From NCBI RefSeq assembly GCF_001439695.1, contig NZ_JYLL01000022.1, positions 1 through 64,000 of the forward strand: 64,000 nt of DNA, given 5' to 3'. Positions 46,220 through 55,433 of this stretch are shown piece by piece; the first letter of the stretch is position 1, and every line of letters starts with the position of its first letter. The position numbers and the translations under genes were made by a program. The notes beneath the pieces are model-generated. The model had not been told where the DNA came from, did no database searches, and was given only the letters and a program-made list of their open reading frames with translations. Source of the stretch: Pseudomonas veronii. Its GTDB lineage: Bacteria; Pseudomonadota; Gammaproteobacteria; Pseudomonadales; Pseudomonadaceae.

Positions 46220-46770
46220 GACCGCGCCTCGCAGGCGCTGAGCGCTTGTTCGAACTGAGGCTTGAGGTGCGCAACGAAGTTGCACGGGCCGGTGCGGCTG
46301 TCCAATTGACTGAGCAGAATCTGGTCCCAGGCGGTACGGCACGCGCCGGGCGAACCGGGCATGCAGCACACCAGCACGCCATTGCTCATGCCCGCCAGGG
46401 CGCGGGACTGCAAGGTGGACATGCCGATTTCCGCCAGGGACACCTGGCGGAACAGCTCGCCGAACCCGTCCACTTGTTTATCCAGCAGCGGCAACACCGC
46501 TTGCGGCGTGTTGTCGCGAGCGGTGAAGCCGGTGCCGCCGGTCATCAGGATCACTTGCACCTGAGGGTCGGCGATCCACTGCGAAACGCGGGCGCGGATC
46601 TGGTAGATATCGTCCATCACCAGGCCACGGTCGATCAGCACATGGCCGGCACCTTCTAGGCGCTCTACCAGGGTCTGCCCGGAGGTATCGGTGTCAAAGG
46701 TGCGGGTGTCGCTGATGGTCAGTACGGCAATGTTCAGGGAGACAAAACTGCGTTGGGTCAAATGGGCCAT
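46216..46770 (-). CDS. moaB: Molybdenum cofactor biosynthesis protein MoaB (Mog-like adenylyltransferase)
   Basis: A 184-residue MoaB/Mog fold protein: LNIAVLTISDTRTFDTDTSG near the start, and the substrate loop ILMTGGTGFTARDNTPQAV with GSPGACRTAWDQIL. It is expected to adenylylate molybdopterin before MoeA acts. Start MAHLTQRSFVSLN at 46770. It is 84 bp from pdxH; that gap holds an 8-bp GC hairpin (CCTGCGCC/GGCGCAGG) but no clear Anr box of its own, so it probably shares the pdxH promoter. Confidence 0.95.
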   Translation of the reverse strand: MAHLTQRSFVSLNIAVLTISDTRTFDTDTSGQTLVERLEGAGHVLIDRGLVMDDIYQIRARVSQWIADPQVQVILMTGGTGFTARDNTPQAVLPLLDKQVDGFGELFRQVSLAEIGMSTLQSRALAGMSNGVLVCCMPGSPGACRTAWDQILLSQLDSRTGPCNFVAHLKPQFEQALSACEARS

Positions 46771-46854
46771 GATCAAGGCTCCAGGCAGGTAAAAAGATGC
46801 GCTCAGCCTGCGCCGCAACGGGCGCAGGGCCTATTCCTCGAAGGAGGTACCTCG

Positions 46855-47502
46855 TCAGGGCGCCAGCCGTGTGCGCTGCCAGGCGCCGTCTCGCAGGCGG
46901 TAGTCGAGGCGGTCATGCAGGCGGTCGGGGCGGCCTTGCCAGAACTCGATGCGGCGCGGTTGCAGGCAGTACCCGCCCCAGTGCTCGGGCCGTGGCGGTT
47001 GCTGGCCGGCGAACCGCTCGGTGACCTCACGCAGCAAACCTTCCAGCTCGCTGCGGTGGGTCAGCGGCTGACTCTGCGGTGAGGCCCAGGCACCGAGTTG
47101 GCTGGCGGCCGGGCGGTCGAGGAAATAGGCGTCCGACAGCGCCGGATCGAGGCGCTCGACCGCGCCTTCAATACGCACCTGGCGCTCCAGGCCGGGCCAG
47201 AAAAACGTCATCGCTGCATGGGGGTTGCTCGCCAGTTCCTCGCCCTTGGCGCTCTGGTAATTGCCAAAAAACACAAAACCTTCGGCGCTGAAGCCCTTGA
47301 GCAGCAGGATGCGGCAATGGGCGTATCCTTCGCTGTCGACCGTGGCCAGGGCCATGCTGTTGGCCTCGGCGGGAGGCGCTTCGGTCTTGCGCGCCTGGCT
47401 CAGCCACTGGCCGAACAACACCAGCGGATCGTCTTGCTCGCCGTCGTCCCGCAGGCCGTAGAGGGTGTAGTTGCGGCGCAGTTGCGCGAGGGACAGGGGC
47501 AT
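46855..47502 (-). CDS. pdxH: Pyridoxamine/pyridoxine 5'-phosphate oxidase PdxH-like
   Basis: A 215-residue FMN-dependent oxidase matching PdxH throughout: MPLSLAQLRRNYTLYGL, MALATVDSEGYAHCRILLLK, GFVFFGNYQSAKGEELASNP, MTFFWPGLERQVRIEG and the end RIEFWQGRPDRLHDRLDYR. PdxH makes pyridoxal 5'-phosphate and normally uses O2. Its place at the head of a gene set for anaerobic growth, under an apparent Anr box, is odd; it may be a second, specialised copy. Start MPLSLAQL at 47502 is preferred to an in-frame start at 47529. Confidence 0.9.
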   Translation of the reverse strand: MPLSLAQLRRNYTLYGLRDDGEQDDPLVLFGQWLSQARKTEAPPAEANSMALATVDSEGYAHCRILLLKGFSAEGFVFFGNYQSAKGEELASNPHAAMTFFWPGLERQVRIEGAVERLDPALSDAYFLDRPAASQLGAWASPQSQPLTHRSELEGLLREVTERFAGQQPPRPEHWGGYCLQPRRIEFWQGRPDRLHDRLDYRLRDGAWQRTRLAP

Positions 47503-47557
47503 GGGACGAACCTCCAGAGAATTCGCCACAGTGTGGGAACTGCGCAGGTTTTAGCCC

Positions 47558-47571
47558 TTGACCGCGATCAA
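47558..47571 (-). promoter_or_regulatory. Anr/Dnr (FNR-type) box upstream of pdxH-moaB-moeA-ubiUVT
   Basis: On the minus strand TTGATCGCGGTCAA matches the Anr/Dnr consensus TTGAT-N4-ATCAA at 9 of 10 positions. Its centre is about 62 bp upstream of the pdxH ATG, leaving room for a class II promoter (box at -41.5) with a weak -10 CACACT. Confidence 0.72.
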
Positions 47572-47602
47572 CAATCCGCCGCGTCATGGCGCCGCAGGCG
47601 GC

Positions 47603-48022
47603 TCACCACAATGACTTCGCCAGCACCACAATCACCACCATGTGCGCGAGAATGCTGCGCCGTATCCACAGCGCACGCTTGGGGCTCAGGCGCTCGCGGG
47701 TCAGCCAGTAGGCCAGCAGCAGGTAGTGCCCGATGATGCTCAGGGCGAGGAAGATTTTCAGGCTCAGGAACAGTCCGAAATGACTGTTCCATGGCAGGCC
47801 GCGGTAATGCCAGGCCAGGCCGATACCCGCGCCATACAGCAGCACCACCACGCCATGCAGCACCCGCCGCGAACGCCGGGCGATCGCGTGTTCCGCGGTG
47901 AAACGCGCCGACCAGGCCAGTTCCTCGCGGGCGCTGTGCCAGATCACCACTTCAAAGAACAGCGTGCCGATAAAGGCGATCGCCGCCAGCAGATGCACGA
48001 TCAACAACCACGAATACAGCAT
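47603..48022 (-). CDS. Small polytopic membrane protein (CopD-like), nnrS partner
   Basis: A 139-residue protein with four predicted helices: SWLLIVHLLAAIAFIGTLFF, RVLHGVVVLLYGAGIGLAW, GLFLSLKIFLALSIIGHYLL and RRSILAHMVVIVVLAK. Histidines in or near helices 1, 2, 3 and 4 could bind heme b, as in CopD/DUF2269-like proteins. It follows nnrS by 9 bp with a good GGAG, so the two are co-transcribed. Function unknown; a role with NnrS in nitric oxide or metal/heme handling is inferred from position only. Confidence 0.82.
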   Translation of the reverse strand: MLYSWLLIVHLLAAIAFIGTLFFEVVIWHSAREELAWSARFTAEHAIARRSRRVLHGVVVLLYGAGIGLAWHYRGLPWNSHFGLFLSLKIFLALSIIGHYLLLAYWLTRERLSPKRALWIRRSILAHMVVIVVLAKSLW

Positions 48023-48031
48023 GCAATGCTC

Positions 48032-49222
48032 CTAACCGGGGTGCCCGTCGACCCGCGCCCGCCACAACATCGGGCCATACCGCCACAGGTACAAGCCCAG
48101 GCCGACCGACCAGCACAGCCCCGCCAGCCACAAGGCCGCCACGGGCCAGATCAACACCAGTGCCACCCGGCACACAGCCGCCAGGTTCAACAGGGCGAAC
48201 GCCAGGGTCATCCCGCCCGGCGGCTGCAACGGCCGACCGGTATGGCCCAGGCTGACCCGCGCCACCATCGCCAGGATCAGCCCGGCCATGGCGCCGATCG
48301 TCAGCGCATGCACGGCCAGGCTCGGGTTGAGCGGCGCACCGAAATGCCACAGCGCCATGCCCAGGCAGGCCACGGCCAACCATGCGTAGGCCAGGTGCAG
48401 CGACCACAGCAGCGGCACGCGCCACAGGCCACGGTCATGCCAGCGCGCCAGGCGCAGCAAGTGGCCCAGGCCGAGCACAGCGAACAGTGCGCCGCTCCAC
48501 CGGCTGGGGAACACCGCCAGCCCGCTGGCGTAAAGCAACGCCACCAGGATCGAACCGCCCAGCAACACACGGTCCAGCCACGGCCACGGCTTGACCGCAT
48601 CGACCCGGCCCAGGCCACGTTGGGTGAAAAATGGAATCACCCGACCGCCGATCAGCCCCATCATCGCCGCCACCAGCCATAACCCCGTGAGCACCGCCTG
48701 GCGCTCCACGCCCTCGTCATGGCGCAGCAACCCATACAACGCCAACGCGTCTGCCACGGCGAGCAAGCCCAGCACCAGTACAATCGGGTAGTTACGGGTT
48801 TGCCTGACCTTCCACAGCGTCCAGCCCATCACCCCGGCCACCGCCAGCGGAAAACTCAGTTCCAGCACCGCCAGCAGCGGCCACGGCAGGTTCAGCAACC
48901 AACCCAGGCGCGCCGCCAGCCATAACCCGGCGAGCAACGCCAGGGGCGCGCCGCTGAGGCCGGGGCGGCCGGTCCAGGTCTGCACCGCGGTCAGCAAAAA
49001 ACCGGCGATGATCGCCACGCCAAAGCCGAACAGCAGCTCATGCCGGTGCCAGGCCAGCCAGCCGCCGGCCGGTTGCCAAGTACCGGTGGCGCCGCCCAGG
49101 GCGAACAACCACAGAGGAATGACCAGTACCGCCAACAGGCAGGCACCGAGGAAAAACGGGCGGAATGCCAGGCGAAACAATGGGGGAATGGCCATGGCCT
49201 TGCGTCGATCGAGCACTTGCAT
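48032..49222 (-). CDS. nnrS: NnrS family heme-copper membrane protein
   Basis: A 396-residue protein with about twelve transmembrane helices, matching NnrS: PPLFRLAFRPFFLGACLLAV at the start, WHRHELLFGFGVAIIAGFLL, GGRVIPFFTQRGLGR, and GAMAGLILAMVARVSLGHTGR. NnrS proteins bind heme and copper and protect against nitric oxide, and are typically controlled by Dnr/NnrR. Start MQVLDRRKAMAIPP at 49222 has AGGAG nine bases upstream. The promoter region carries an Anr/Dnr-type box. Confidence 0.94.
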   Translation of the reverse strand: MQVLDRRKAMAIPPLFRLAFRPFFLGACLLAVLVIPLWLFALGGATGTWQPAGGWLAWHRHELLFGFGVAIIAGFLLTAVQTWTGRPGLSGAPLALLAGLWLAARLGWLLNLPWPLLAVLELSFPLAVAGVMGWTLWKVRQTRNYPIVLVLGLLAVADALALYGLLRHDEGVERQAVLTGLWLVAAMMGLIGGRVIPFFTQRGLGRVDAVKPWPWLDRVLLGGSILVALLYASGLAVFPSRWSGALFAVLGLGHLLRLARWHDRGLWRVPLLWSLHLAYAWLAVACLGMALWHFGAPLNPSLAVHALTIGAMAGLILAMVARVSLGHTGRPLQPPGGMTLAFALLNLAAVCRVALVLIWPVAALWLAGLCWSVGLGLYLWRYGPMLWRARVDGHPG

Positions 49223-49280
49223 AGCACGGCTCCTAAACAGATGAATGCGACAATCTTGCGCTGCAGCCTGCGCTTTGCCC

Positions 49281-49294
49281 TTGTCGTAGATCAA
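49281..49294 (-). promoter_or_regulatory. Anr/Dnr (FNR-type) box upstream of nnrS
   Basis: On the minus strand TTGATCTACGACAA fits TTGAT-N4-ATCAA with an intact first half and 3 of 5 in the second. A -10-like CAAGAT lies at 49258-49253, the distance expected for class II activation. It is in the 160-bp divergent gap between nnrS and the parvulin gene. Confidence 0.65.
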
Positions 49295-49383
49295 GCACGC
49301 CCGCCACGGACAGGGGAACTTTGCCAGGAAATAACCGCCCGAATCCGGTACGCTCAGCGTTTTTACTCAAGGAGTTAATTCCC

Positions 49384-49665
49384 ATGGCCAAAGCCACCGC
49401 CCGTCACATCCTCGTTGCCACCGAAGACAAGTGCAACGAACTCAAGGCCCAGATCGAAGGCGGCGCCGATTTCGCAGAAGTCGCCAAAGCCAATTCCAGC
49501 TGCCCATCCAGCCGTCAAGGCGGCGACCTGGGCTCGTTCGGTCCAGGCCAGATGGTTAAAGAATTCGACACCGTCGTGTTCAGCGCCCCGGTCAACACCG
49601 TGCAAGGCCCGGTGAAAACCCAGTTCGGTTATCACCTGCTGGAAGTCACCAGCCGTCAGGACTGA
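49384..49665 (+). CDS. ppiC: Small parvulin peptidyl-prolyl isomerase PpiC
   Basis: A 93-residue single-domain parvulin: ATARHILVATEDKCNELKAQ, then SSCPSSRQGGDLGSFGPGQMV and GPVKTQFGYHLLEVT, the PpiC signature. No signal peptide, so it acts in the cytoplasm on proline bonds. AAGGAG lies 7-8 bases before ATG 49384. A paralogue is present at 63368. Confidence 0.96.
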   Translation: MAKATARHILVATEDKCNELKAQIEGGADFAEVAKANSSCPSSRQGGDLGSFGPGQMVKEFDTVVFSAPVNTVQGPVKTQFGYHLLEVTSRQD

Positions 49666-49688
49666 TTCAGTCCACGCTGATGCTTGAA

Positions 49689-49718
49689 ACAACGGCCCGC
49701 CTTTTGGTGGGCCGTTGT
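49689..49718 (+). terminator. Strong hairpin after ppiC
   Basis: ACAACGGCCCGCC pairs with GGTGGGCCGTTGT around TTTT (one G-T pair). It lies 24 bp after the ppiC stop and 78 bp before the next operon. It lacks a downstream T-run, so termination strength is uncertain. Confidence 0.55.
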
Positions 49719-49795
49719 GCATGGGATGACTGGCGATGCTCAGGCCGTTAGCGTACAAATCCCTATTCTCCTTCACCCGGCGCTCAAGGCAGATA

Positions 49796-51655
49796 ATGCG
49801 ACTGGCTTTTTCGACTCTATTCAGCTCCACCCTGGCTCTGCTGCTGGCCAGCACCGCTGTGATCGCGGCCCCGCAAACCTACCTGACCGTGTATGGCGAA
49901 CCGGCCAAATATGGCACCGGCTTCAGCCATTTCGACTATGCCAACCCCAACGCGCCCAAGGGCGGCAGCCTGCGGCGTTCGGCCATCGAGATCGGGCGCT
50001 TCGACCATGTGCTGCCCTATATCGACAAAGGCATCGGCGTGTCCCAGATCGACGGCTGGCTCTACTCGCCCCTGGCCCTGCGCTCCCTGGACGAGCCGTA
50101 CACGGTCTACGGCCTGGTCGCCGAGAAGATGGAACGCGCGGACGACGGCCTGTCGCTGCGCTTCTACCTCAACCCCAAGGCCCGTTTTGCCGATGGCACA
50201 CCGATCACCGCCGAAGACGTGCGCTACAGCTTCGATTTGCTGATGACCCAGGGCAGCCTGCGCTTTCGCACGCTGTTCGCCGACGTCAAACACGTCGAAG
50301 TCGAAGGCGAACGCCAGGTGCGCTTCGATTTTTCCAGCGATGAAAACCGCACCCTGGCGCTGGATATCGCCACCCTGCCGGTGTTCCCCGAGCACTGGTG
50401 GAAAACCCGCGACTTCGCCAACGGCGGCGGCTACGAAGCGCCGCTGGGCAGCGGCCCGTACAAAATCAGCAAGATCGACGCGGGCAGCACCATCACCTTT
50501 ACCCGCAACCCTGATTGGTGGGGCAAGGACTTGCCGGTCAGCCGCGGTCTGTACAACTTCAATCACCTGAGCCTGGAATATTTCGGCGACACCGAAGTGG
50601 CGCGCCAGGTGCTGCGTGGCGGCGCGTATGACTTCAACCGCGAGTTCTCCGCCACCGGTTATTCCATCGGCTACAACGGCCCGGCGCTGGACGACGGGCG
50701 CCTGCAACGCGCGCACCTGGCCAAAGAGATGCCGCAACCGGCCCAAGGCTATGTGTTCAACGTGCAGAAACCGATGTTCCAGGACCGCCGCGTGCGCCAG
50801 GCCCTGGCGATGCTGTGGGATTTCGAATGGGCCAACCGGCAGATGATGCGCAACCTGTACATCCGCCAGCAGAGCTACTTCTCCAATAGCCCGCTGGCCG
50901 CGAGCGAATTGCCGACCCCGGAAGAGCTGGCGATCCTCGAACCCCTGCGCGGCCAGGTGCCCGACGAGGTGTTCAGCCAGGTCTTCAAAGCCCCCGTCAC
51001 CGACGGCAGCGGCATGATCCGCGACAAGCAACTGCAAGCCTTGGCCCTGCTGGAAGAAGCCGGCTGGAACCCCGACGGCGACAAGCTGGTCAACGCCGAG
51101 GGCGAGCCGCTGGAGTTCACCTTCCTCTATGCCCAACCCGGCCTCGAGCGTCTGTTGCTGCCGTACAAGCGCAACCTGGCGCAGATCGGCATCACCCTGA
51201 TCATCCGCCGCATCGACTCCTCGCAGTACGTCAACCGGCTGATGACGCGGGACTACGACATGATCGTCACCGGCTTCCCGGTCACCACCTCGCCGGGGAT
51301 GGAGTTGTACAACTACTTCGGCTCCAGCGCCGCGTTCGACCCGGGCGCCAACAACTACATGGTGCTCAAGGACCCGGCCGTCGACAGCCTGATCAAGGGC
51401 CTGGTGAAAGCCAACACCCAGGCGCAGATGCTCACCTACGCCCACGCCCTGGACCGGGTGCTGCAATGGAACTACCTGTGGATCCCCAATTACTACCCGC
51501 CCGGCACGTCCGCCGCGTGGTGGAACCGCTTCGGCCGCCCGGCGATCGAGGCGAAGAATGACGAAGCCCTGGAAACCTGGTGGGAAATCAGCCCCACGCC
51601 ACTGACGAACGCACAAATGAGCGCGGAGCTTAAAAAACGCGGAGGGATGCGCTGA
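49796..51655 (+). CDS. ABC transporter substrate-binding protein, second npp/yej-type operon
   Basis: A 619-residue family-5 periplasmic binding protein with a signal peptide (MRLAFSTLFSSTLALLLAST then AVIAA), and YLTVYGEPAKYGTGFSHFDY and NPNAPKGGSLRRSAIEIGRF, the YejA/microcin C subgroup. It resembles NppA2 more than NppA1 (shared SGMIRDKQLQA and ELAILEPLRGQVPDEVFSQ blocks). It leads a four-gene operon with two permeases and a double ATPase, i.e. a paralogue of the npp operon with one binding protein only. The stop overlaps the next start (TGATG). Confidence 0.93.
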   Translation: MRLAFSTLFSSTLALLLASTAVIAAPQTYLTVYGEPAKYGTGFSHFDYANPNAPKGGSLRRSAIEIGRFDHVLPYIDKGIGVSQIDGWLYSPLALRSLDEPYTVYGLVAEKMERADDGLSLRFYLNPKARFADGTPITAEDVRYSFDLLMTQGSLRFRTLFADVKHVEVEGERQVRFDFSSDENRTLALDIATLPVFPEHWWKTRDFANGGGYEAPLGSGPYKISKIDAGSTITFTRNPDWWGKDLPVSRGLYNFNHLSLEYFGDTEVARQVLRGGAYDFNREFSATGYSIGYNGPALDDGRLQRAHLAKEMPQPAQGYVFNVQKPMFQDRRVRQALAMLWDFEWANRQMMRNLYIRQQSYFSNSPLAASELPTPEELAILEPLRGQVPDEVFSQVFKAPVTDGSGMIRDKQLQALALLEEAGWNPDGDKLVNAEGEPLEFTFLYAQPGLERLLLPYKRNLAQIGITLIIRRIDSSQYVNRLMTRDYDMIVTGFPVTTSPGMELYNYFGSSAAFDPGANNYMVLKDPAVDSLIKGLVKANTQAQMLTYAHALDRVLQWNYLWIPNYYPPGTSAAWWNRFGRPAIEAKNDEALETWWEISPTPLTNAQMSAELKKRGGMR

Positions 51656-52716
51656 TGTTTGCCTATATCGTGCGACGCCTGCTGTTGATCATCCCGACGC
51701 TGGTGATCATCCTGCTGGTCAATTTCGTGATCGTGCAGGCCGCGCCCGGCGGGCCGGTGGAACAGGCGATCGCCCACCTGCAAGGGATCGGCGGCGGCGG
51801 CATCGGCGGTTCCGCCGGCGAAGGCCTCGGCAGCGGCTCGCGGGCCAGCCGTGGCCTGGACCCGAAACTGATCAAGGACATCGAAAAACAATACGGCTTC
51901 GACAAGCCGGCGCCGGAGCGCCTGTGGCTGATGCTCAAGAGCTACGCCCGGCTGGACTTCGGCAACAGCTTCTTTCGCGGCGCGACCGTCACCGACCTGA
52001 TCCTGGAAAAGATGCCGGTGACCATCTCCCTCGGCCTGTGGGCCACGCTGATCACCTACCTGGTGTCCATCCCCCTGGGGATCCGCAAGGCGGTGCGCCA
52101 TGGCAGCAACTTCGATGTGTGGAGCAGCACCGCCATCGTGATCGGCTATGCGATGCCGGCGTTCCTGTTTGCGATGTTCCTGATCGTGGTGTTCGCCGGC
52201 GGCACCTCGCTGAACTGGTTCCCGGTGCGCGGCCTGGTCTCGGAAAACTTCGACGAACTGAGCACGGTGGGCAAGGTCGCCGACTATTTCTGGCACCTGG
52301 TCTTGCCGGTCACGGCGCTGGTGATCGGCGGGTTCGCCACCCTGACCATCCTGACGAAAAACTCGTTCCTCAATGAGATCACGCGCCAATACGTGGTTAC
52401 CGCCCGCGCCAAAGGCTTGAGCGAACGGCAGGTGCTGTACGGGCATGTGTTCCGCAATGCGATGCTGCTGGTGATCTCGGGGATTCCCCAGGCGTTTATC
52501 AGCGTGTTCTTTGCCGGCTCGTTGCTGATCGAGGTGATCTTTTCCCTCGACGGCCTCGGGCGCATGAGCTACGAAGCCGCGGTGTCCCGCGACTACCCGG
52601 TGGTGTTCGGTTCGCTGTTTATCTTCACCCTGTTCGGCCTCTTGATAAAACTGATCGGCGACCTCTGCTACACCCTGGTGGACCCGCGTATCGACTTCGC
52701 CGCGAGGAACGCCTGA
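51655..52716 (+). CDS. ABC transporter permease (YejB-like), second operon
   Basis: A 353-residue permease beginning MFAYIVRRLLLIIPTLVIIL, highly similar to NppB all along (QYVVTARAKGLSERQVLYGH is its EAA loop; FRNAMLLVISGIPQAFISVF follows). The periplasmic loop near residues 45-65 is a Gly-rich insertion (IGGGGIGGSAGEGLGSGS) not shared with NppB. Overlaps its neighbours by 1 bp on both sides. Confidence 0.95.
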   Translation: MFAYIVRRLLLIIPTLVIILLVNFVIVQAAPGGPVEQAIAHLQGIGGGGIGGSAGEGLGSGSRASRGLDPKLIKDIEKQYGFDKPAPERLWLMLKSYARLDFGNSFFRGATVTDLILEKMPVTISLGLWATLITYLVSIPLGIRKAVRHGSNFDVWSSTAIVIGYAMPAFLFAMFLIVVFAGGTSLNWFPVRGLVSENFDELSTVGKVADYFWHLVLPVTALVIGGFATLTILTKNSFLNEITRQYVVTARAKGLSERQVLYGHVFRNAMLLVISGIPQAFISVFFAGSLLIEVIFSLDGLGRMSYEAAVSRDYPVVFGSLFIFTLFGLLIKLIGDLCYTLVDPRIDFAARNA

Positions 52717-53738
52717 TGTTCAATCTATCTCCCGTGGCCCGTCGGCGTTTCGAGCGGTTCAAGAAGAACCGCCGCGGCTGGTGGTCACTGTGGCTGTTTA
52801 TCGGCCTGTTCATCCTGACCCTGGGTGGCGAGTTGATCGCCAATGACAAGCCCTTGGTGTTGAGCTTCAAGAACGAGCTGTATTTTCCGGTGTTCAAGCG
52901 CTACACCGAGCAGCAGTTTGGCGGGCAATTACCGTTCCAGGCCGACTATCGCAGCGACTACGTACAGAAGCTGATCAAGCAGGACGGCGGCTGGATGCTG
53001 TTCCCGCCAGTGCCGTTCAACGACGACACGCCCAACTACGAACTGACCCGCCCTGCCCCCAGCCCGCCCTCGGCGGTGAACTGGCTGGGCACCGACGACC
53101 AGTCGCGCGACGTGGTGGCGCGGGTGATCTTCGGCGCGCGGGTGTCGATCCTGTTTGCCCTGGCGCTCACCGCGATCAGTGCGAGCATCGGCATCGCCGC
53201 GGGCGCGTTGCAGGGTTACTACGGCGGCTGGGTCGACCTGATCGGTCAGCGGGTGCTGGAAGTGTGGTCCGGGTTGCCGGTGCTGTACCTGCTGATCATC
53301 CTGTCCGGCTTTGTCGAACCGAACTTCTGGTGGCTGCTGGGGATCATGGCGCTGTTTTCCTGGCTGGCCCTGGTGGACGTGGTGCGCGCCGAGTTCCTGC
53401 GCGGGCGCAACCTGGAGTACGTCAAGGCGGCGCGGGCCCTGGGTTTGAGCGACGCCAAGATCATGCGCCGACACATCCTGCCCAATGCCATGACGGCCAC
53501 CCTGAGCTACCTGCCGTTTATTTTGACCGGGGCGATTTCCACCTTGAGCGCCCTGGATTTCCTCGGTTTCGGCATGCCGGCGGGCAGCGCGTCGCTGGGT
53601 GAGTTGATCGCCCAGGGCAAGCAGAACCTGCAAGCGCCATGGCTGGGCCTGACGGCGTTTTTCACCTTGGCGCTGATTCTGTCGCTGCTGGTATTTATCG
53701 GCGAGGCGTTGCGCGATGCCTTCGACCCCCGTGCATGA
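52716..53738 (+). CDS. ABC transporter permease (YejE-like), second operon
   Basis: A 340-residue permease with MFNLSPVARRRFERFKKNRR at the N-terminus and the EAA loop LEYVKAARALGLSDAKIMRR; co-linear with NppC throughout. ATG 52716 overlaps the upstream TGA by 1 bp, and the ATPase gene follows 10 bp after the stop. Confidence 0.95.
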   Translation: MFNLSPVARRRFERFKKNRRGWWSLWLFIGLFILTLGGELIANDKPLVLSFKNELYFPVFKRYTEQQFGGQLPFQADYRSDYVQKLIKQDGGWMLFPPVPFNDDTPNYELTRPAPSPPSAVNWLGTDDQSRDVVARVIFGARVSILFALALTAISASIGIAAGALQGYYGGWVDLIGQRVLEVWSGLPVLYLLIILSGFVEPNFWWLLGIMALFSWLALVDVVRAEFLRGRNLEYVKAARALGLSDAKIMRRHILPNAMTATLSYLPFILTGAISTLSALDFLGFGMPAGSASLGELIAQGKQNLQAPWLGLTAFFTLALILSLLVFIGEALRDAFDPRA

Positions 53739-53748
53739 GTGAGTCTGT

Positions 53749-55321
<1,573 letters not shown>

Positions 55322-55326
<5 letters not shown>

Positions 55327-55420
55327 GAGCGAGCTTGCTCGCGAAAAGCGCAAGGACACCGCGTTCAACCAGCAGGCCGCGTCATCGTTAACGTTTTTCG
55401 CGAGCAAGCTCGCTCCTACA
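55322..55420. repeat. REPIN-like inverted repeat overlapping the end of the ATPase gene
   Basis: TGTAGGAGCGAGCTTGCTCG with CGAAAA is mirrored by TTTTCGCGAGCAAGCTCGCT and CCTACA about 45 bp on. This is a third REP sequence class in the window. The left end provides the TAG stop of the ATPase gene, and the right end lies 13 bp before the next start codon. Confidence 0.88.
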
Positions 55421-55433
55421 GGATTCTGCACGC

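Noticed and set aside
46797..46830. GC hairpin between pdxH and moaB as a terminator
   Set aside because: Eight-bp stem without a T-run directly after it, and moaB has no clear promoter of its own; read-through from pdxH is more likely.
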